From Pseudogracilibacillus auburnensis (GTDB lineage: Bacteria > Bacillota > Bacilli > Bacillales > Amphibacillaceae), in contig NZ_QJJQ01000012.1 in assembly GCF_003201975.1 (NCBI RefSeq), positions 62,001 through 126,000 on the forward strand: DNA of 64,000 bases, written 5' to 3'. Positions 36,779 to 45,572 of this stretch are shown here, in pieces; position 1 is the stretch's first letter, and every line of letters begins with the position of its first letter. Position numbers and translations under genes: made by a program. The notes under the pieces were generated by a model, which was given only the letters and a program-made list of their open reading frames with translations, ran no database searches and was not told the origin of the DNA.

Positions 36779-37301
36779 GAAACTCCTCCCTAATTTTCTT
36801 AATCAATCGATAATACTGTGCTTTGATTCGTTCTTCTTTTTGAACAAGTAATGAAGCAATCTCAGGAAAAGATAATTCCCCATAAACTCGTAATCGGAAG
36901 ATTTCTTGAATTTCTGGACGAAAACTTGCAACATATTGATTGATCGCTTCTAATAGTTCCTTCTGATACATACTTTCATCAAAATCTTTTTCTTCTACCC
37001 ACTGCACATCTTTCAATTCTAACCAAGTTACCTTCACTTTGCGGCGTACATCAATGACTTTATAGGTTCCAATACGGAAGAGCCACGTTCGAAATGAAGA
37101 TTTGCGATCATCATATGAACTCAATCCTTTTAGAGCAGCAATAAAAACTTCCTGTGTTAAATCAAGAGCGTCATTTCCATTACCTAACTGACGATAAAGA
37201 TAAAAGTACAGGTCATCATAATAACGTCGAATCAATTCATTTGCAGCCTGATTCGAACCTTTTTTTAATATGTAACGAATTAAACGCTTATTGGTTAACA
37301 C
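36765..37301 (-). CDS. ECF-type RNA polymerase sigma factor
   Basis: The protein has sigma region 2 (ELIRRYYDDLYFYLYRQLGNGNDALDLTQEVF in shortened form, then FRTWLFRIGTYKVIDV) and region 4 (LRVYGELSFPEIASLL, RIKAQYYRLIKKIR). From GTG 37301, which has AAGGGGAG 7 nt upstream, it is 178 residues long; ATG 37328 lacks a ribosome-binding site. A likely ECF promoter lies just upstream, which suggests autoregulation. It heads an operon with a membrane protein, an ABC ATPase and two permeases, so it probably switches on this transporter under envelope stress. Its place among the ECF groups cannot be set by eye. Confidence 0.85.
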   Translation of the reverse strand: MLTNKRLIRYILKKGSNQAANELIRRYYDDLYFYLYRQLGNGNDALDLTQEVFIAALKGLSSYDDRKSSFRTWLFRIGTYKVIDVRRKVKVTWLELKDVQWVEEKDFDESMYQKELLEAINQYVASFRPEIQEIFRLRVYGELSFPEIASLLVQKEERIKAQYYRLIKKIREEFREHE

Positions 37302-37337
37302 TTTTCTACTCCCCTTGATTTCATTCATTACCTATAT

Positions 37338-37367
37338 ATTCGAAATCTATCTTACAATCGTTGCACT
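37338..37367 (-). promoter_or_regulatory. Candidate ECF-type promoter of the sigma/ABC operon
   Basis: Minus strand TGCAAC, 17-bp spacer, CGAAT. This resembles SigX/SigW-class promoters (TGWAAC-N16-17-CGWA). It would place transcription start near 37330, about 30 nt before the GTG at 37301. Confidence 0.5.
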
Positions 37368-37602
37368 TTTTTACTATTTATTTTCATAGTTAGTTTTCTA
37401 GAAAAAAAGTTTGTTATTTTTAATCTATATCAAATTTATTCCTGAAAAAAATCTATTAATTCCTTAACTCATTTAATACTACGCTATTTTTTATATAAAT
37501 GCTTTTACTCATAGGGATATTTGATTTAAGTCCTTAATCATTGAACAATATAAAGTAATAATGATTAAACTTTTCTATAACTCAAAATAAACAATTTTAT
37601 AA

Positions 37603-37719
37603 TTATAGAACAATCACAACAACTTCACTTTCCCATATCGGTGTAATCCCGTAACGAGACGCTGCCAATGGAAATACACCAATTCCGTCAAATAAACTTC
37701 CTAAATTTAGTTCGGTCAT
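37603..37719 (-). pseudogene. 5' fragment of a DNA (cytosine-5)-methyltransferase gene
   Basis: Thirty-eight codons read MTELNLGSLFDGIGVFPLAA then SRYGITPIWESEV before an abnormal end and TAA. This is motif I of C5 methyltransferases (LGSLFDGIGGFPLA) with Gly to Val in FDGIGG. AGAGGTGC precedes the ATG. Everything after motif I is lost, including the catalytic PC motif. A terminator hairpin on the same strand lies upstream (37755-37785), left from a preceding gene. It is a prophage or restriction-modification relic. Confidence 0.82.
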
Positions 37720-37754
37720 ATTGCACCTCTACTTTTCATTTTAAGGAAATAAAA

Positions 37755-37900
37755 AAGACGCTCATTTTAATTGAACGTCTAAAAAATTATTATTCTATTG
37801 TGTTTCCATATCCCAGGTCAATTATCACTGAAACATCATTCTTTTAGTTAAATGTTTTGTATTTTACGATAATTTTTAAAAATAGTATAATTAACTCAAC
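37755..37900 (+). repeat. Repeat R2': second copy of the R2 leader block
   Basis: It has the same hairpin, AGACG(T)TCA/TGA(G)CGTCT, and the same plus-strand promoter, TTTACG-N17-TATAAT, as 32122-32255. R2 and R2' lie on either side of the sigma/ABC operon. The rest of the gap 37302-38064 shows no gene apart from the methyltransferase fragment. Confidence 0.65.
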
Positions 37901-38064
37901 CTAAGGGGCGATTTAAAAACTTTTGGCAATTGTATTGTATCGTTAGGGAAATGGTTAAAGCACTACATCCCATTATTAACATAACTATTAGAAAAGGTAA
38001 GTTCCTAAACATTTGCACCAATTTCTAATTAATATTTATATCGTTTATTTTAGCATAATTCAAG

Positions 38065-39228
38065 TTATGAATATCTTCGGGTATTTAGAGCATGACATTT
38101 GCCTCGAAAAACAGGCAGTAAGGATATTAAACCAATCATTGCCAATAGTGCGCCAACCCACAATGGTGACGCGAGCCCGTAGCCAGCATCAATCGTTAGT
38201 CCACCAATAGAAGAACCGATCACAATTCCTAAATTGATAATAGACGTGTGTACTGTCGCAACGAGCGTTCCTGTTCCACCAACCCTCGTTATACGCGTTG
38301 CCATGGCAGGATTTAGCGAAACTCCTACTAGACCAATGATAAAAATGACCATGATTGAAATCGTCGCTATTTTTACAAATAGACTAAATATAACTAATGC
38401 AATAGTGAGTAAACTTAGTCCAGTAGTTAAAGTAGGGTACATATAGGAATCGGTTAGTCTACCTACAATGATATTTCCAATAATTGTAGCTACTCCATAC
38501 ATAGCCAAAATGAATGGCACTATATTTAGAGTGATCCCTGTTAAATTGGTTAAAATTGGCGTAAAATAACTGAAAGCAGCAAAGGTTGCTCCAATAATGA
38601 ACATGCTAGTGGCGTATGCAGCCCACAAAGGATAGCTCTTAAATAACTCGAGTTCCTTCCGAATACTTACCTGTTCTTGTTTTATCGTTGAAGGAATAAA
38701 CCATTGAGCTAATAATCCCGCCAAAAGTACCAAAATAATAATAGCCCAAAAACTAGCACGCCATCCGAAATATTGATTAAAAACCATTGCTAATGGTAGT
38801 CCAGCAGCAGTAGCAATCATTAATCCCCCAAGAACAACGGAAGCTGCTCGACCACGTGACTGTGCTTCAACAAGGTGAAAGGTGATTGCCATGGAAATAC
38901 CAAAACAAGCGGCAGATGAAACACCTGTAATAGCTCGTGCCACAATCATCACCTCATAGCTAGAAGCAATGGAGCCTAAAGCCTGCCCAATCAGGAAGAT
39001 ACTAGTAATGGCTAAAAGGGCTTTTTTTCGCGGCATTTTCAGTAACCCAATAGTTAATAGTGGTCCTCCAATAATCATCCCCGCAGCATAGACCGAAATC
39101 AGGTAACCAATGGCGGAAGTCGAAACCCCAAATTCATCTGAAAGAGATGGCATGATTCCAGCTACCATAAATTCAGATGTTGTTTGAGAAAAAATAAGAA
39201 AACCTAATATATAAACAGCAAATGGCAT
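38065..39228 (-). CDS. MFS transporter, DHA1-type drug or sugar efflux
   Basis: This protein of about 387 residues has twelve membrane helices and the MFS pattern of the AraJ/YdhP group: TSEFMVAGIMPSLSDEFGVS at the N-terminus, GPLLTIGLLKMPRKK in the loop 2-3 and AITGVSSAACFGISMAI in helix 4-5. ATG 39228 follows TAGGAGTTG at 7 nt and is preferred to the upstream ATG 39246. It lies downstream of an SDR gene on the same strand, with the HxlR regulator gene divergent to both. The group exports drugs, sugars or nucleosides; substrate not predictable. Confidence 0.82.
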   Translation of the reverse strand: MPFAVYILGFLIFSQTTSEFMVAGIMPSLSDEFGVSTSAIGYLISVYAAGMIIGGPLLTIGLLKMPRKKALLAITSIFLIGQALGSIASSYEVMIVARAITGVSSAACFGISMAITFHLVEAQSRGRAASVVLGGLMIATAAGLPLAMVFNQYFGWRASFWAIIILVLLAGLLAQWFIPSTIKQEQVSIRKELELFKSYPLWAAYATSMFIIGATFAAFSYFTPILTNLTGITLNIVPFILAMYGVATIIGNIIVGRLTDSYMYPTLTTGLSLLTIALVIFSLFVKIATISIMVIFIIGLVGVSLNPAMATRITRVGGTGTLVATVHTSIINLGIVIGSSIGGLTIDAGYGLASPLWVGALLAMIGLISLLPVFRGKCHALNTRRYS

Positions 39229-39345
39229 CAAATCAACTCCTATCATGCTCTTTAATCTGTATTTCTGTAAACTCTATTACATTTAAATACTGCTGAAAAT
39301 GGGTTGAATTGCCAATGCTAACATACCGTTCATAAACATCGCTTT

Positions 39346-40089
39346 TTACGCTCCAAATCCCCCATCTACTGCTATGCATGTTCCTGTAATAAACCTTCCA
39401 CTCTCACTAGCAAGGAAACCGACCATTGCTGCAATGTCTTTTCCTTCACCGTAATGGTCTAGTGCTAGCAATTTTATCTTTTCATCTGCATTCGGACTAT
39501 TGGCTGGATTCATATCTGTATCCGTGGAGCCCGGATCAACAACATTGACGGTTATGTGACGAGAACCTACATCACGTGCAAGTCCTTTCGTAAAGCCAAT
39601 CAAGGCGGATTTACTCATGGCATAAAGACTGATACCCGGCTTAGGAACATGGTGAGCAAAACAAGAACCGATCGAAATAATCCGTCCTCCTTTCCCTAAA
39701 TGCTTTAATGCTGCCTGAGAAGCTAAAAATACACCTCGCACATTAACTGCCAATGTATGATCTATTTCTTCCAGTGTGATATTCTCAAGTAGACCAGTGG
39801 GGAAAATACCTGCATTATTTACTAAAATATCAAGTCGATTAAACTCATCTACGGTTCGTTCAACTGCCTCCATTATTTCTTTAGAATTACCACTATCTGC
39901 TCGGATGGCAAGCCCGCGTTGTCCCATATCTGTAATTTTCGCCACCACATCTTGTGCCTTTTCTTCCGAATGAATATAAGTGAAGGCGACATGTGCACCT
40001 TCCTGTGCAAGTTTTTTTACAATGGCTGCTCCAATGCCTCGACTCCCTCCAGTAACAAGTGCCACTTTATTTTTTAATGATAATGTCAT
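39346..40089 (-). CDS. Short-chain dehydrogenase/reductase
   Basis: This 247-residue SDR has the cofactor motif TGGSRGIGAAI at residues 14-24, NNAG near 90, the catalytic Ser in SIGSCFA and the YxxxK motif YAMSK near 157. The C-terminus ends ITGTCIAVDGGFGA, typical of FabG-like SDRs. Arg in GGSRG suggests NADPH. The neighbouring HxlR gene is divergent with about 280 bp between them, which fits control by a redox- or electrophile-sensing regulator. Substrate unknown. Confidence 0.88.
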   Translation of the reverse strand: MTLSLKNKVALVTGGSRGIGAAIVKKLAQEGAHVAFTYIHSEEKAQDVVAKITDMGQRGLAIRADSGNSKEIMEAVERTVDEFNRLDILVNNAGIFPTGLLENITLEEIDHTLAVNVRGVFLASQAALKHLGKGGRIISIGSCFAHHVPKPGISLYAMSKSALIGFTKGLARDVGSRHITVNVVDPGSTDTDMNPANSPNADEKIKLLALDHYGEGKDIAAMVGFLASESGRFITGTCIAVDGGFGA

Positions 40090-40366
40090 CCATTTCTCCT
40101 CCTCTGTTTACTACATACTTATATATACCATTATGCTGAGTAGAATGAAGTTTGAAAAGTACGCATCTTTTTCGTACTAAGTATGGAAAAGGGTACAATT
40201 TAAGCGGCGCCTTGTGTAGAAGCGCTTATATTTTTCATCAAGTTGTCCAGACGACATCAGATTAATATCTTTATAATCGATTCATTCTCATTCTTGTTTC
40301 CCTTTGGTATGATTAATGTACGAATACGATGATGACCATTAAGTAATTCATTGGGAGGGGATCTAA

Positions 40367-40708
40367 TTGGAACAGTCCACAACACATGGAATTATTAAAA
40401 CACTCCAAGCGATTGGAGGTAAATGGAAACCGCTTATTTTATTTATTCTTTTAGAAGATGGAACAAAACGTTTTGGAGAATTGAGACGTTTAATGCCAGG
40501 AGTGACTCAAGGTGTATTAACGCAGCAGCTTAGGGAATTAGAAAAAGACGGACTGGTCAATCGTGTTGTGTATCAAGAAGTTCCGCCAAAAGTGGAGTAT
40601 TCCTTGTCAAAACACGGACAAACGTTGGAACCTGTATTAACAAATATGTGTACTTGGGGTTTCATGCACCAGGAATTTATGCAAAAAAAAGGAAGCAAAA
40701 AGATATAA
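40367..40708 (+). CDS. HxlR family transcriptional regulator
   Basis: This 113-residue winged-helix protein shows the HxlR signature GGKWKPLILFILLEDGTKRF then GELRRLMPGVTQGVLTQQLR. There is no N-terminal Cys before the helix as in HypR-type members; one Cys is near residue 103 in NMCTWGF. TTG 40367 follows GGGAGGGG. It is divergent to the SDR gene, and HxlR proteins often control such adjacent oxidoreductases. A terminator follows. Confidence 0.88.
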   Translation: MEQSTTHGIIKTLQAIGGKWKPLILFILLEDGTKRFGELRRLMPGVTQGVLTQQLRELEKDGLVNRVVYQEVPPKVEYSLSKHGQTLEPVLTNMCTWGFMHQEFMQKKGSKKI

Positions 40709-40712
40709 ATAT

Positions 40713-40761
40713 AATAAAGGATTGAATCAGTAGATATATGCTGCATTCAATCCTTATTTTT
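40713..40761 (+). terminator. Terminator after the hxlR-type gene
   Basis: AAGGATTGAAT and ATTCAATCCTT stem followed by ATTTTT. Confidence 0.88.
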
Positions 40762-40851
40762 GTCCATCTAGTAAATTGTTAGAGGATACAAGGCACTTTT
40801 TATACTTTGAATATTATTTCTAAAGAAAATAACAGTATAATACTCTAAAGC

Positions 40852-41307
40852 TTACTTTTTGTAAATTAACTTGAATCTTTCACATACAACTGGTATTTTA
40901 TGATTGAACTCTTGATTAATTTCTTTTAATTCTTTTTCGAAAAAGTCTTTATGTACTCTACGCCAATAGTCTAATGACCGATCCCCTTCACCTTCTAAAA
41001 AAGCATGCTCTTTCGTAACTTCATTAAAAGGAATAATTTCTACAAACGTAGTTTCGACAATTGCAACAGCTTCCTCATTTCCATCGAGTAAAATATTATG
41101 AAGACCAACATATGACAAAGCATCATTTTCCCCATATAGTAAGTAATTTGATGACGTTGCTGTTTTTAATCCGTCTAGCACTAATTTCGCTAGTTTATCA
41201 GCCATTTCAATCGAATTACCAAATGCCCATGCTTCATAGTACTTTGGTACATTTGGATTATTTTTTTTATACTTCTCCCACATTCCAACAACGGATTCAT
41301 TACTCAT
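40852..41307 (-). CDS. ASCH domain protein
   Basis: This 151-residue protein fits the ASCH family: WAFGNSIEMADKLAKLVLDG, KTATSS, the central VETTFVEIIPFNEVT and the end GEGDRSLDYWRRVHKDFF. ASCH domains are PUA-like and are thought to bind RNA; some members hydrolyse acetylated cytidine. No such activity is shown here. A 30-bp copy of its 3' end (CTTTCACATACAACTGGTAT) recurs at 42418, a trace of a local duplication. Confidence 0.82.
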   Translation of the reverse strand: MSNESVVGMWEKYKKNNPNVPKYYEAWAFGNSIEMADKLAKLVLDGLKTATSSNYLLYGENDALSYVGLHNILLDGNEEAVAIVETTFVEIIPFNEVTKEHAFLEGEGDRSLDYWRRVHKDFFEKELKEINQEFNHKIPVVCERFKLIYKK

Positions 41308-41336
41308 TTACAACCCCCACTTTATGTATTCTTAGA

Positions 41337-41743
41337 TTAAGTTTGAAATATTCTGTCTTCATATTCATAGTCAACCTTAGATGGGTTGAATTCTTTATGC
41401 AGTTCCTTGGGATGATTTTTTCGATTCCATTTAACGGTCCTTTTAATAGCTTCTTTTAATGGAATACTTTCTTTAAAATTAAATTCCTTTCTAAATTGAG
41501 TTGTATCTGTTATCCAATCCTGCTGATAGTTATTATTTGCTACTATATGTTCAGGCAAAGAGTCAAGAAGGTTCTGCGGTATATCCCTTTTATCAACCAC
41601 CTTTATTTCACCTATCCATCCTATTTCATCAGCAATATAACCAATTAATTCTTGTTCTGATAACGCAATATCTTCACCAACATTGTATGTTTTATTACTT
41701 GGCTTTCCATTGATAACAGTAGCTGCTATTGCTTCCGCTATAT
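41337..41743 (-). pseudogene. 3' fragment of an NAD-dependent epimerase/dehydratase gene
   Basis: The frame runs from a stop near 41745: AEAIAATVINGKPSNKTYNV, GEDIALSEQELIGYIADEIG, VVDKRDIPQNLLD and FRKEFNFKESIPLKEAIKR to TAA. This is the C-terminal third of an extended SDR. The Rossmann fold and YxxxK site are missing. No start codon or ribosome-binding site fits. It is a relic. Confidence 0.72.
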
Positions 41744-42061
41744 ATCATAGCTTTTTATTGATTTTTACTAGTATGACAAATAATTTCCATAGCATAATAA
41801 ATCCTACTGTAGCTAAAGATAAACCAATCGTTATAAATAAGATAATTACCATTGTTTCGGACATCTATTAGCACTCCTCTTCTTGTTTAGTTAGGAATCC
41901 CTCATTTCCTTATACTAAAAGCTTAACAAACAAGTCATAATGATTTATTAAGAAAACCTTAAGGAAAACTTAAATTTATATAGATAAATCTAAATATATT
42001 TGTTTATTACTAACTATCTTTAAAGGTTTAAATTTTAGTAAAAATAAGGTATACTATGCAT

Positions 42062-42211
42062 AGAATGTCATAACATAATAAATGACCGCCCATGCTGGAA
42101 CATGGACGGTCTAGCGTGTAATAGCCCTTCAGGGGGCGGCTCACATATCAAGTCAAAACGGTAATCGACCCAAAATGCTTACTAGGCTCACTGGGCGGTT
42201 ACTTTTTTTGT
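42062..42211 (+). ncRNA. Putative antisense antitoxin RNA (RatA-like) of the type I toxin
   Basis: A promoter on the plus strand (TTTAAA 42027-42032, 17-bp spacer, TATACT 42050-42055) would start an RNA near 42062. A terminator hairpin made of GTAATCGACCCA and TGGGCGGTTAC, followed by T7, ends it at about 42211, inside the 3' end of the toxin gene on the other strand. A second hairpin, GACCGCCCATG/CATGGACGGTC at 42084-42112, can serve as the toxin mRNA terminator. This tail-to-tail overlap is the layout of txpA/ratA. Boundaries are approximate. Confidence 0.6.
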
Positions 42212-42279
42212 TGTGACAGTATGGACACGATTAGTGCTCCAAAAGTGAGCATTACTAACAATGACTCAAAAACTGTCAT
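42199..42279 (-). CDS. Holin-like type I toxin (TxpA/BsrG-like small membrane peptide)
   Basis: The 26 residues MTVFESLLVMLTFGALIVSI then LSQQKK form one membrane helix with a short basic tail, the pattern of the putative holin-like toxins of Bacilli (MTxYExLxLMLxFGxxIxxL). GGGAGGTGG precedes ATG 42279. A longer in-frame start at 42387 is not used, because it would include the ribosome-binding site. A -10 element TATACT at about 42362-42367 could drive it. The structured antisense region overlaps its 3' end. Confidence 0.78.
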   Translation of the reverse strand: MTVFESLLVMLTFGALIVSILSQQKK

Positions 42280-42369
42280 AAGGCACCACCTCCCTTCCTT
42301 TAAGAACTTAAGGAAAGAAAGCGAGCCACCACCCATGAAAGCCTTATTACACTTCGATGAAAGTATAGC

Positions 42370-42755
42370 ATAATAAAACAAGCTCATAAAGATTATTTTG
42401 ATATACTACTTTAAAACTTTCACATACAACTGGTATTTTATAATTGGTTAATTTCTTAAACCTTTAACAGAATTAAAAATCGCCATGGCATTCTCTCAAT
42501 ATAATAAGCAATAGTTTTTACGAAGATTTTAACCTCTACACCCATCGGATTTACCTTCACGTTCACCAATAGCCGTTCTTGAGGTGAAAAATCGATTTCT
42601 GCTTGGATCTAATCTCTCCACGAGTTCCTTAGTCATAACTGGAATTTCCATACAATTCCTGCATTGATCTATAGTGAATTATCAACTCTGCCAATTCGTC
42701 ATCTTCTATTCGTTTAGAGAAATAAGAATGTTTTTAGTGGTATAAAGAAAGGTTG
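42370..42755. other. Region with gene relics between the toxin locus and the HD hydrolase gene
   Basis: No intact gene is visible. At 42418-42445 there is a short copy of the ASCH gene 3' end. On the minus strand about 42455-42600 reads AEIDFSPQERLLVNVKVNP, MGVEVKIFVKTIAYYIERMP to TAA, which looks like coding sequence broken upstream by a stop. I do not recognise the family. Confidence 0.4.
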
Positions 42756-43424
42756 TTACCTTCTCCCTTCCCATTCTTCATAAAATTCATCTAAAAACAT
42801 TTCCATAAATCGGTGTCTTTCGATTGCCAATTGTTTACCGGTTTCTGTATTCATCAAATCCTTTAATTTTAATAATTTTTCATAAAAGTGGTTGATGGCA
42901 GTTGATTTGTTGTGCCGATATTCCTCTTTTGTCATGTGCTCACGAGGCTTTATAAATGGATCATGAATCGGACTGCTTGTTGCCCCACTGTAAACAAAAC
43001 ATCTTGCAATACCAATTGCTCCAATTGCATCAAGTCTGTCAGCATCTTGGACAACCTTTGCTTCCACGCTATTTAACTGTAATCCATTCCCACCCTTAAA
43101 CGAAATAGATGTGATAATATCCATAATTTGTTCCGTAGCCTCATGATCAACTGATTGTGAGGCAAGCCAACTTCTTACTTTTTTTATACCGATTTTCTCA
43201 CTTTCATTTAATTTTTCATCTGCTATATCATGTAATAACGCAGCCATTATGCATATAAACATATTCGCATTTTCTTTTTCTGCTATTTTTTTCGTTAATT
43301 TTGTCACACGATCAATATGCCACCAATCATGCCCTGTCCCTTCCCCTTCTAAAGCATTTTGTACATAAGCTATTGTGTTAGTGATCACTTCGTTTTTGTC
43401 TATTGCATCATTTGAACGACACAT
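42756..43424 (-). CDS. HD domain phosphohydrolase
   Basis: This 222-residue protein belongs to the YpgQ/YedJ-type HD family. The metal-binding residues are in GTGHDWWHIDRV (His), ALLHDIADEK (His-Asp) and VVQDADRLDAIGAIGIAR (Asp). Relatives hydrolyse nucleoside triphosphates or pyrophosphates. GGAGAGGAG precedes the ATG. It lies 23 bp downstream of the S51 peptidase gene and may be cotranscribed with it. Confidence 0.85.
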   Translation of the reverse strand: MCRSNDAIDKNEVITNTIAYVQNALEGEGTGHDWWHIDRVTKLTKKIAEKENANMFICIMAALLHDIADEKLNESEKIGIKKVRSWLASQSVDHEATEQIMDIITSISFKGGNGLQLNSVEAKVVQDADRLDAIGAIGIARCFVYSGATSSPIHDPFIKPREHMTKEEYRHNKSTAINHFYEKLLKLKDLMNTETGKQLAIERHRFMEMFLDEFYEEWEGRR

Positions 43425-43447
43425 TCAATGACTCCTCTCCAACAGTT

Positions 43448-44146
43448 TCATCTTTTTCCTAAATACTCTGTTTTTAGCTCTATCTCATTGATATTACGAT
43501 CGAAATAGACTTTATATGCTTTAGCATTAGGTCTTGAACTAACAATTTTACTTATTTCTTGGTCAGTAAAGTGTATGGCAACACCATCATCAGCTGCTAT
43601 TCCAGGTAGCATTTTTTTGGTAGCTATTAACTGATGGTAGGAAGGTCTTCTTTCCAATTCCCCATCATAATGCGGGCAATTACTTCCTTTTAAAAAGCCT
43701 AAACATTTTAATGACTCCAGTTGATCGCCAAATGAGTCGGTCACCCCTTCTTCAAACCAACAAATAGAACCAGCACTTAAACCAGTTAAGACAATACCTT
43801 GCTCCCACGCCTTTTTTAAAATAACATCTAATCCCCATTCCTTCCATAAAATTAATAGGTTCCTAGTGTTTCCGCCCCCGACGTATATAATATCTTTTTC
43901 TAACAAAAATCCTTCTAAGTCTCTTGTGGGTGGTTGAAAAAGTGATAAATGAGAAGGTTGACACTTTTGCTGTTCAAAAAAGGTGTAATACTTAGAAATA
44001 TAATTATCTGAGTCTCCACTAGCGGTTGGGATAAAACAAATATTTGGAGATGTTTTTTTAGACTGATGAAGAATATATTTATCTAATAATTGATTTTCTG
44101 GCTCCATAGAGAATCCTCCGCCACCAAGGGCTATTATTTGTTTCAT
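43448..44146 (-). CDS. Peptidase S51 (peptidase E-like)
   Basis: This 232-residue protein matches the dipeptidase E/cyanophycinase group. The start IIALGGGGFSMEPENQLLDKYI is characteristic; YVGGGNTRNLL and the nucleophile elbow GLSAGSICWFE (Ser) are present, and the His is probably in GSNCPHYDGE. Peptidase E cleaves Asp-X dipeptides. GAAAGGAAG precedes the ATG. Next to an HD hydrolase gene. Confidence 0.87.
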   Translation of the reverse strand: MKQIIALGGGGFSMEPENQLLDKYILHQSKKTSPNICFIPTASGDSDNYISKYYTFFEQQKCQPSHLSLFQPPTRDLEGFLLEKDIIYVGGGNTRNLLILWKEWGLDVILKKAWEQGIVLTGLSAGSICWFEEGVTDSFGDQLESLKCLGFLKGSNCPHYDGELERRPSYHQLIATKKMLPGIAADDGVAIHFTDQEISKIVSSRPNAKAYKVYFDRNINEIELKTEYLGKR

Positions 44147-44190
44147 GTTAACTTCCTTTCAAATAGATATTTTTAAGCTATTGTTTTTAT

Positions 44191-45347
44191 TTACTCCTCT
44201 ATAAACTCCAACTCTGGAAGCCATTGAGATACATGATTTTTTATTTCTTCAAAATGTTCATTCGCATTTTCTAAAGTATGATCGGTTACATTTGACATTG
44301 GAATGACCCGATAATCTGTTTCATTTTCGTCGTGTACATATGTAGCCATAAACTGTGACCTTTGAATTTCGATTCTCTCTGTACCCTTTTCAATTGTCTT
44401 ATGTATCGAAAATGTTAAAACTCCCCCAATTCTTCGGTATAACTCATATTGTCCTGAAAGAAAGTTTCCTAATGAATATGCCACCAATGTTTCATTTCCT
44501 TCTTCTCCCTTCACCCACTCTATAGGTTGTAGTACATGGGGATGATGACCTATAACAGCGTGTACGCCTTGGTCTGCTGCAAATTGAGCTAAATCCTTTT
44601 GCTCTTTACTTGGCATACGTTCATATTCATTTCCAAAATGGAGACTCAAAATAACCACATCTGCCTTTAACTTTGCCTCATCGATATCCTTTTTCATTAC
44701 ATCTTTATCGATTAAATTAACTAAATAATCTTTTCCATCCGGTACAGGTATGCCATTTGTTCCATAAGAATAGGCAAGGAATGCAACGGAAATATCTTCA
44801 TTTGTCTCTATTATTCGTATATCATCACGATCTAGTTGATCTTTATATGCCCCAACATACATCATGTCAATTTCCTCCCAATATGCAATCGCACTTTGAA
44901 CCGCTTTTTCCCCGCGATCTAATGTATGGTTATTTGAAAGTGAAACAACATTAACTCCTACTTCTTTTAATGCATCTCCAATTTCATGAGGACTATTAAA
45001 CGTTGGATATCCAGATAATCCTAGGCTTGTTCCCCCAATCATCGTTTCCTGATTGGCAAATGTAATCGTTGCATCACTTAAAAAATCTTTTACTTGTTTT
45101 AGCATTGGCGAAAAATCATATCTGCTTCCACTTTTGCATCATGATACACACGATCATGAATTAATATATCACCAACGGCTGAAATTGTTATTTCCTTCTC
45201 TACTTTTTTGGTTTCATCTTGTTTCTGCTCCACTAGTGATGAAGACATTTCATTTTCTATCTCATTATTGACTGTTTTACTTGAGCAACCAACTAAAATA
45301 ATGAAAATGATAAGAATTAAATTTTGTTTATATCTTTTGTAATTCAT
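44191..45347 (-). pseudogene. capA: CapA-type lipoprotein gene broken by a frameshift
   Basis: The gene encodes a lipoprotein of the CapA/PgsA metallophosphatase-like group, linked to poly-gamma-glutamate synthesis or export. ATG 45347 follows AAGGGGATA and starts a signal peptide with lipobox ILVGC. The frame carries ISAVGDILIHDRVYHDA and then fails at about 45111-45121. The second frame continues with DFSP and MLKQVKDFLSDATITFANQE, VVSLSNNHTLDRG, SLHFGNEYERMPSKEQ and IGHHPHVLQP. Adding one base restores a single protein of about 385 residues. It is either a recent pseudogene or a sequencing error. No capB/capC lies nearby. Confidence 0.82.
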
Positions 45348-45572
45348 CTTATATCCCCTTTTGGAAAATAATGTATACAATTCTAATTCACCTACACCAA
45401 TTTGGATTGACTTCTTTATCCGATTGAATAGTCAATAATTATTAAGTAAATGGAAAAACTATACAAATGGGTTAGTTTCTCTAAATTATAACTAACCAAT
45501 TGTATAGCTTCAAGAATTTTATATTAAAGATAGATGAGACTTGTATGTAAGGGGGCATTTAGATTAATTTTA

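Noticed and set aside
41755-41865. 36-codon minus-strand frame with a membrane-like start (MSETMVIILFITIGL) and AGAGGAG before it
   Set aside because: The hydrophobic pattern continues only in another frame. It is probably a broken small gene or chance, and I could not decide.
25769-42755. CRISPR array or intact prophage
   Set aside because: No regularly spaced direct repeats and no phage structural genes are present; only isolated relics are seen.
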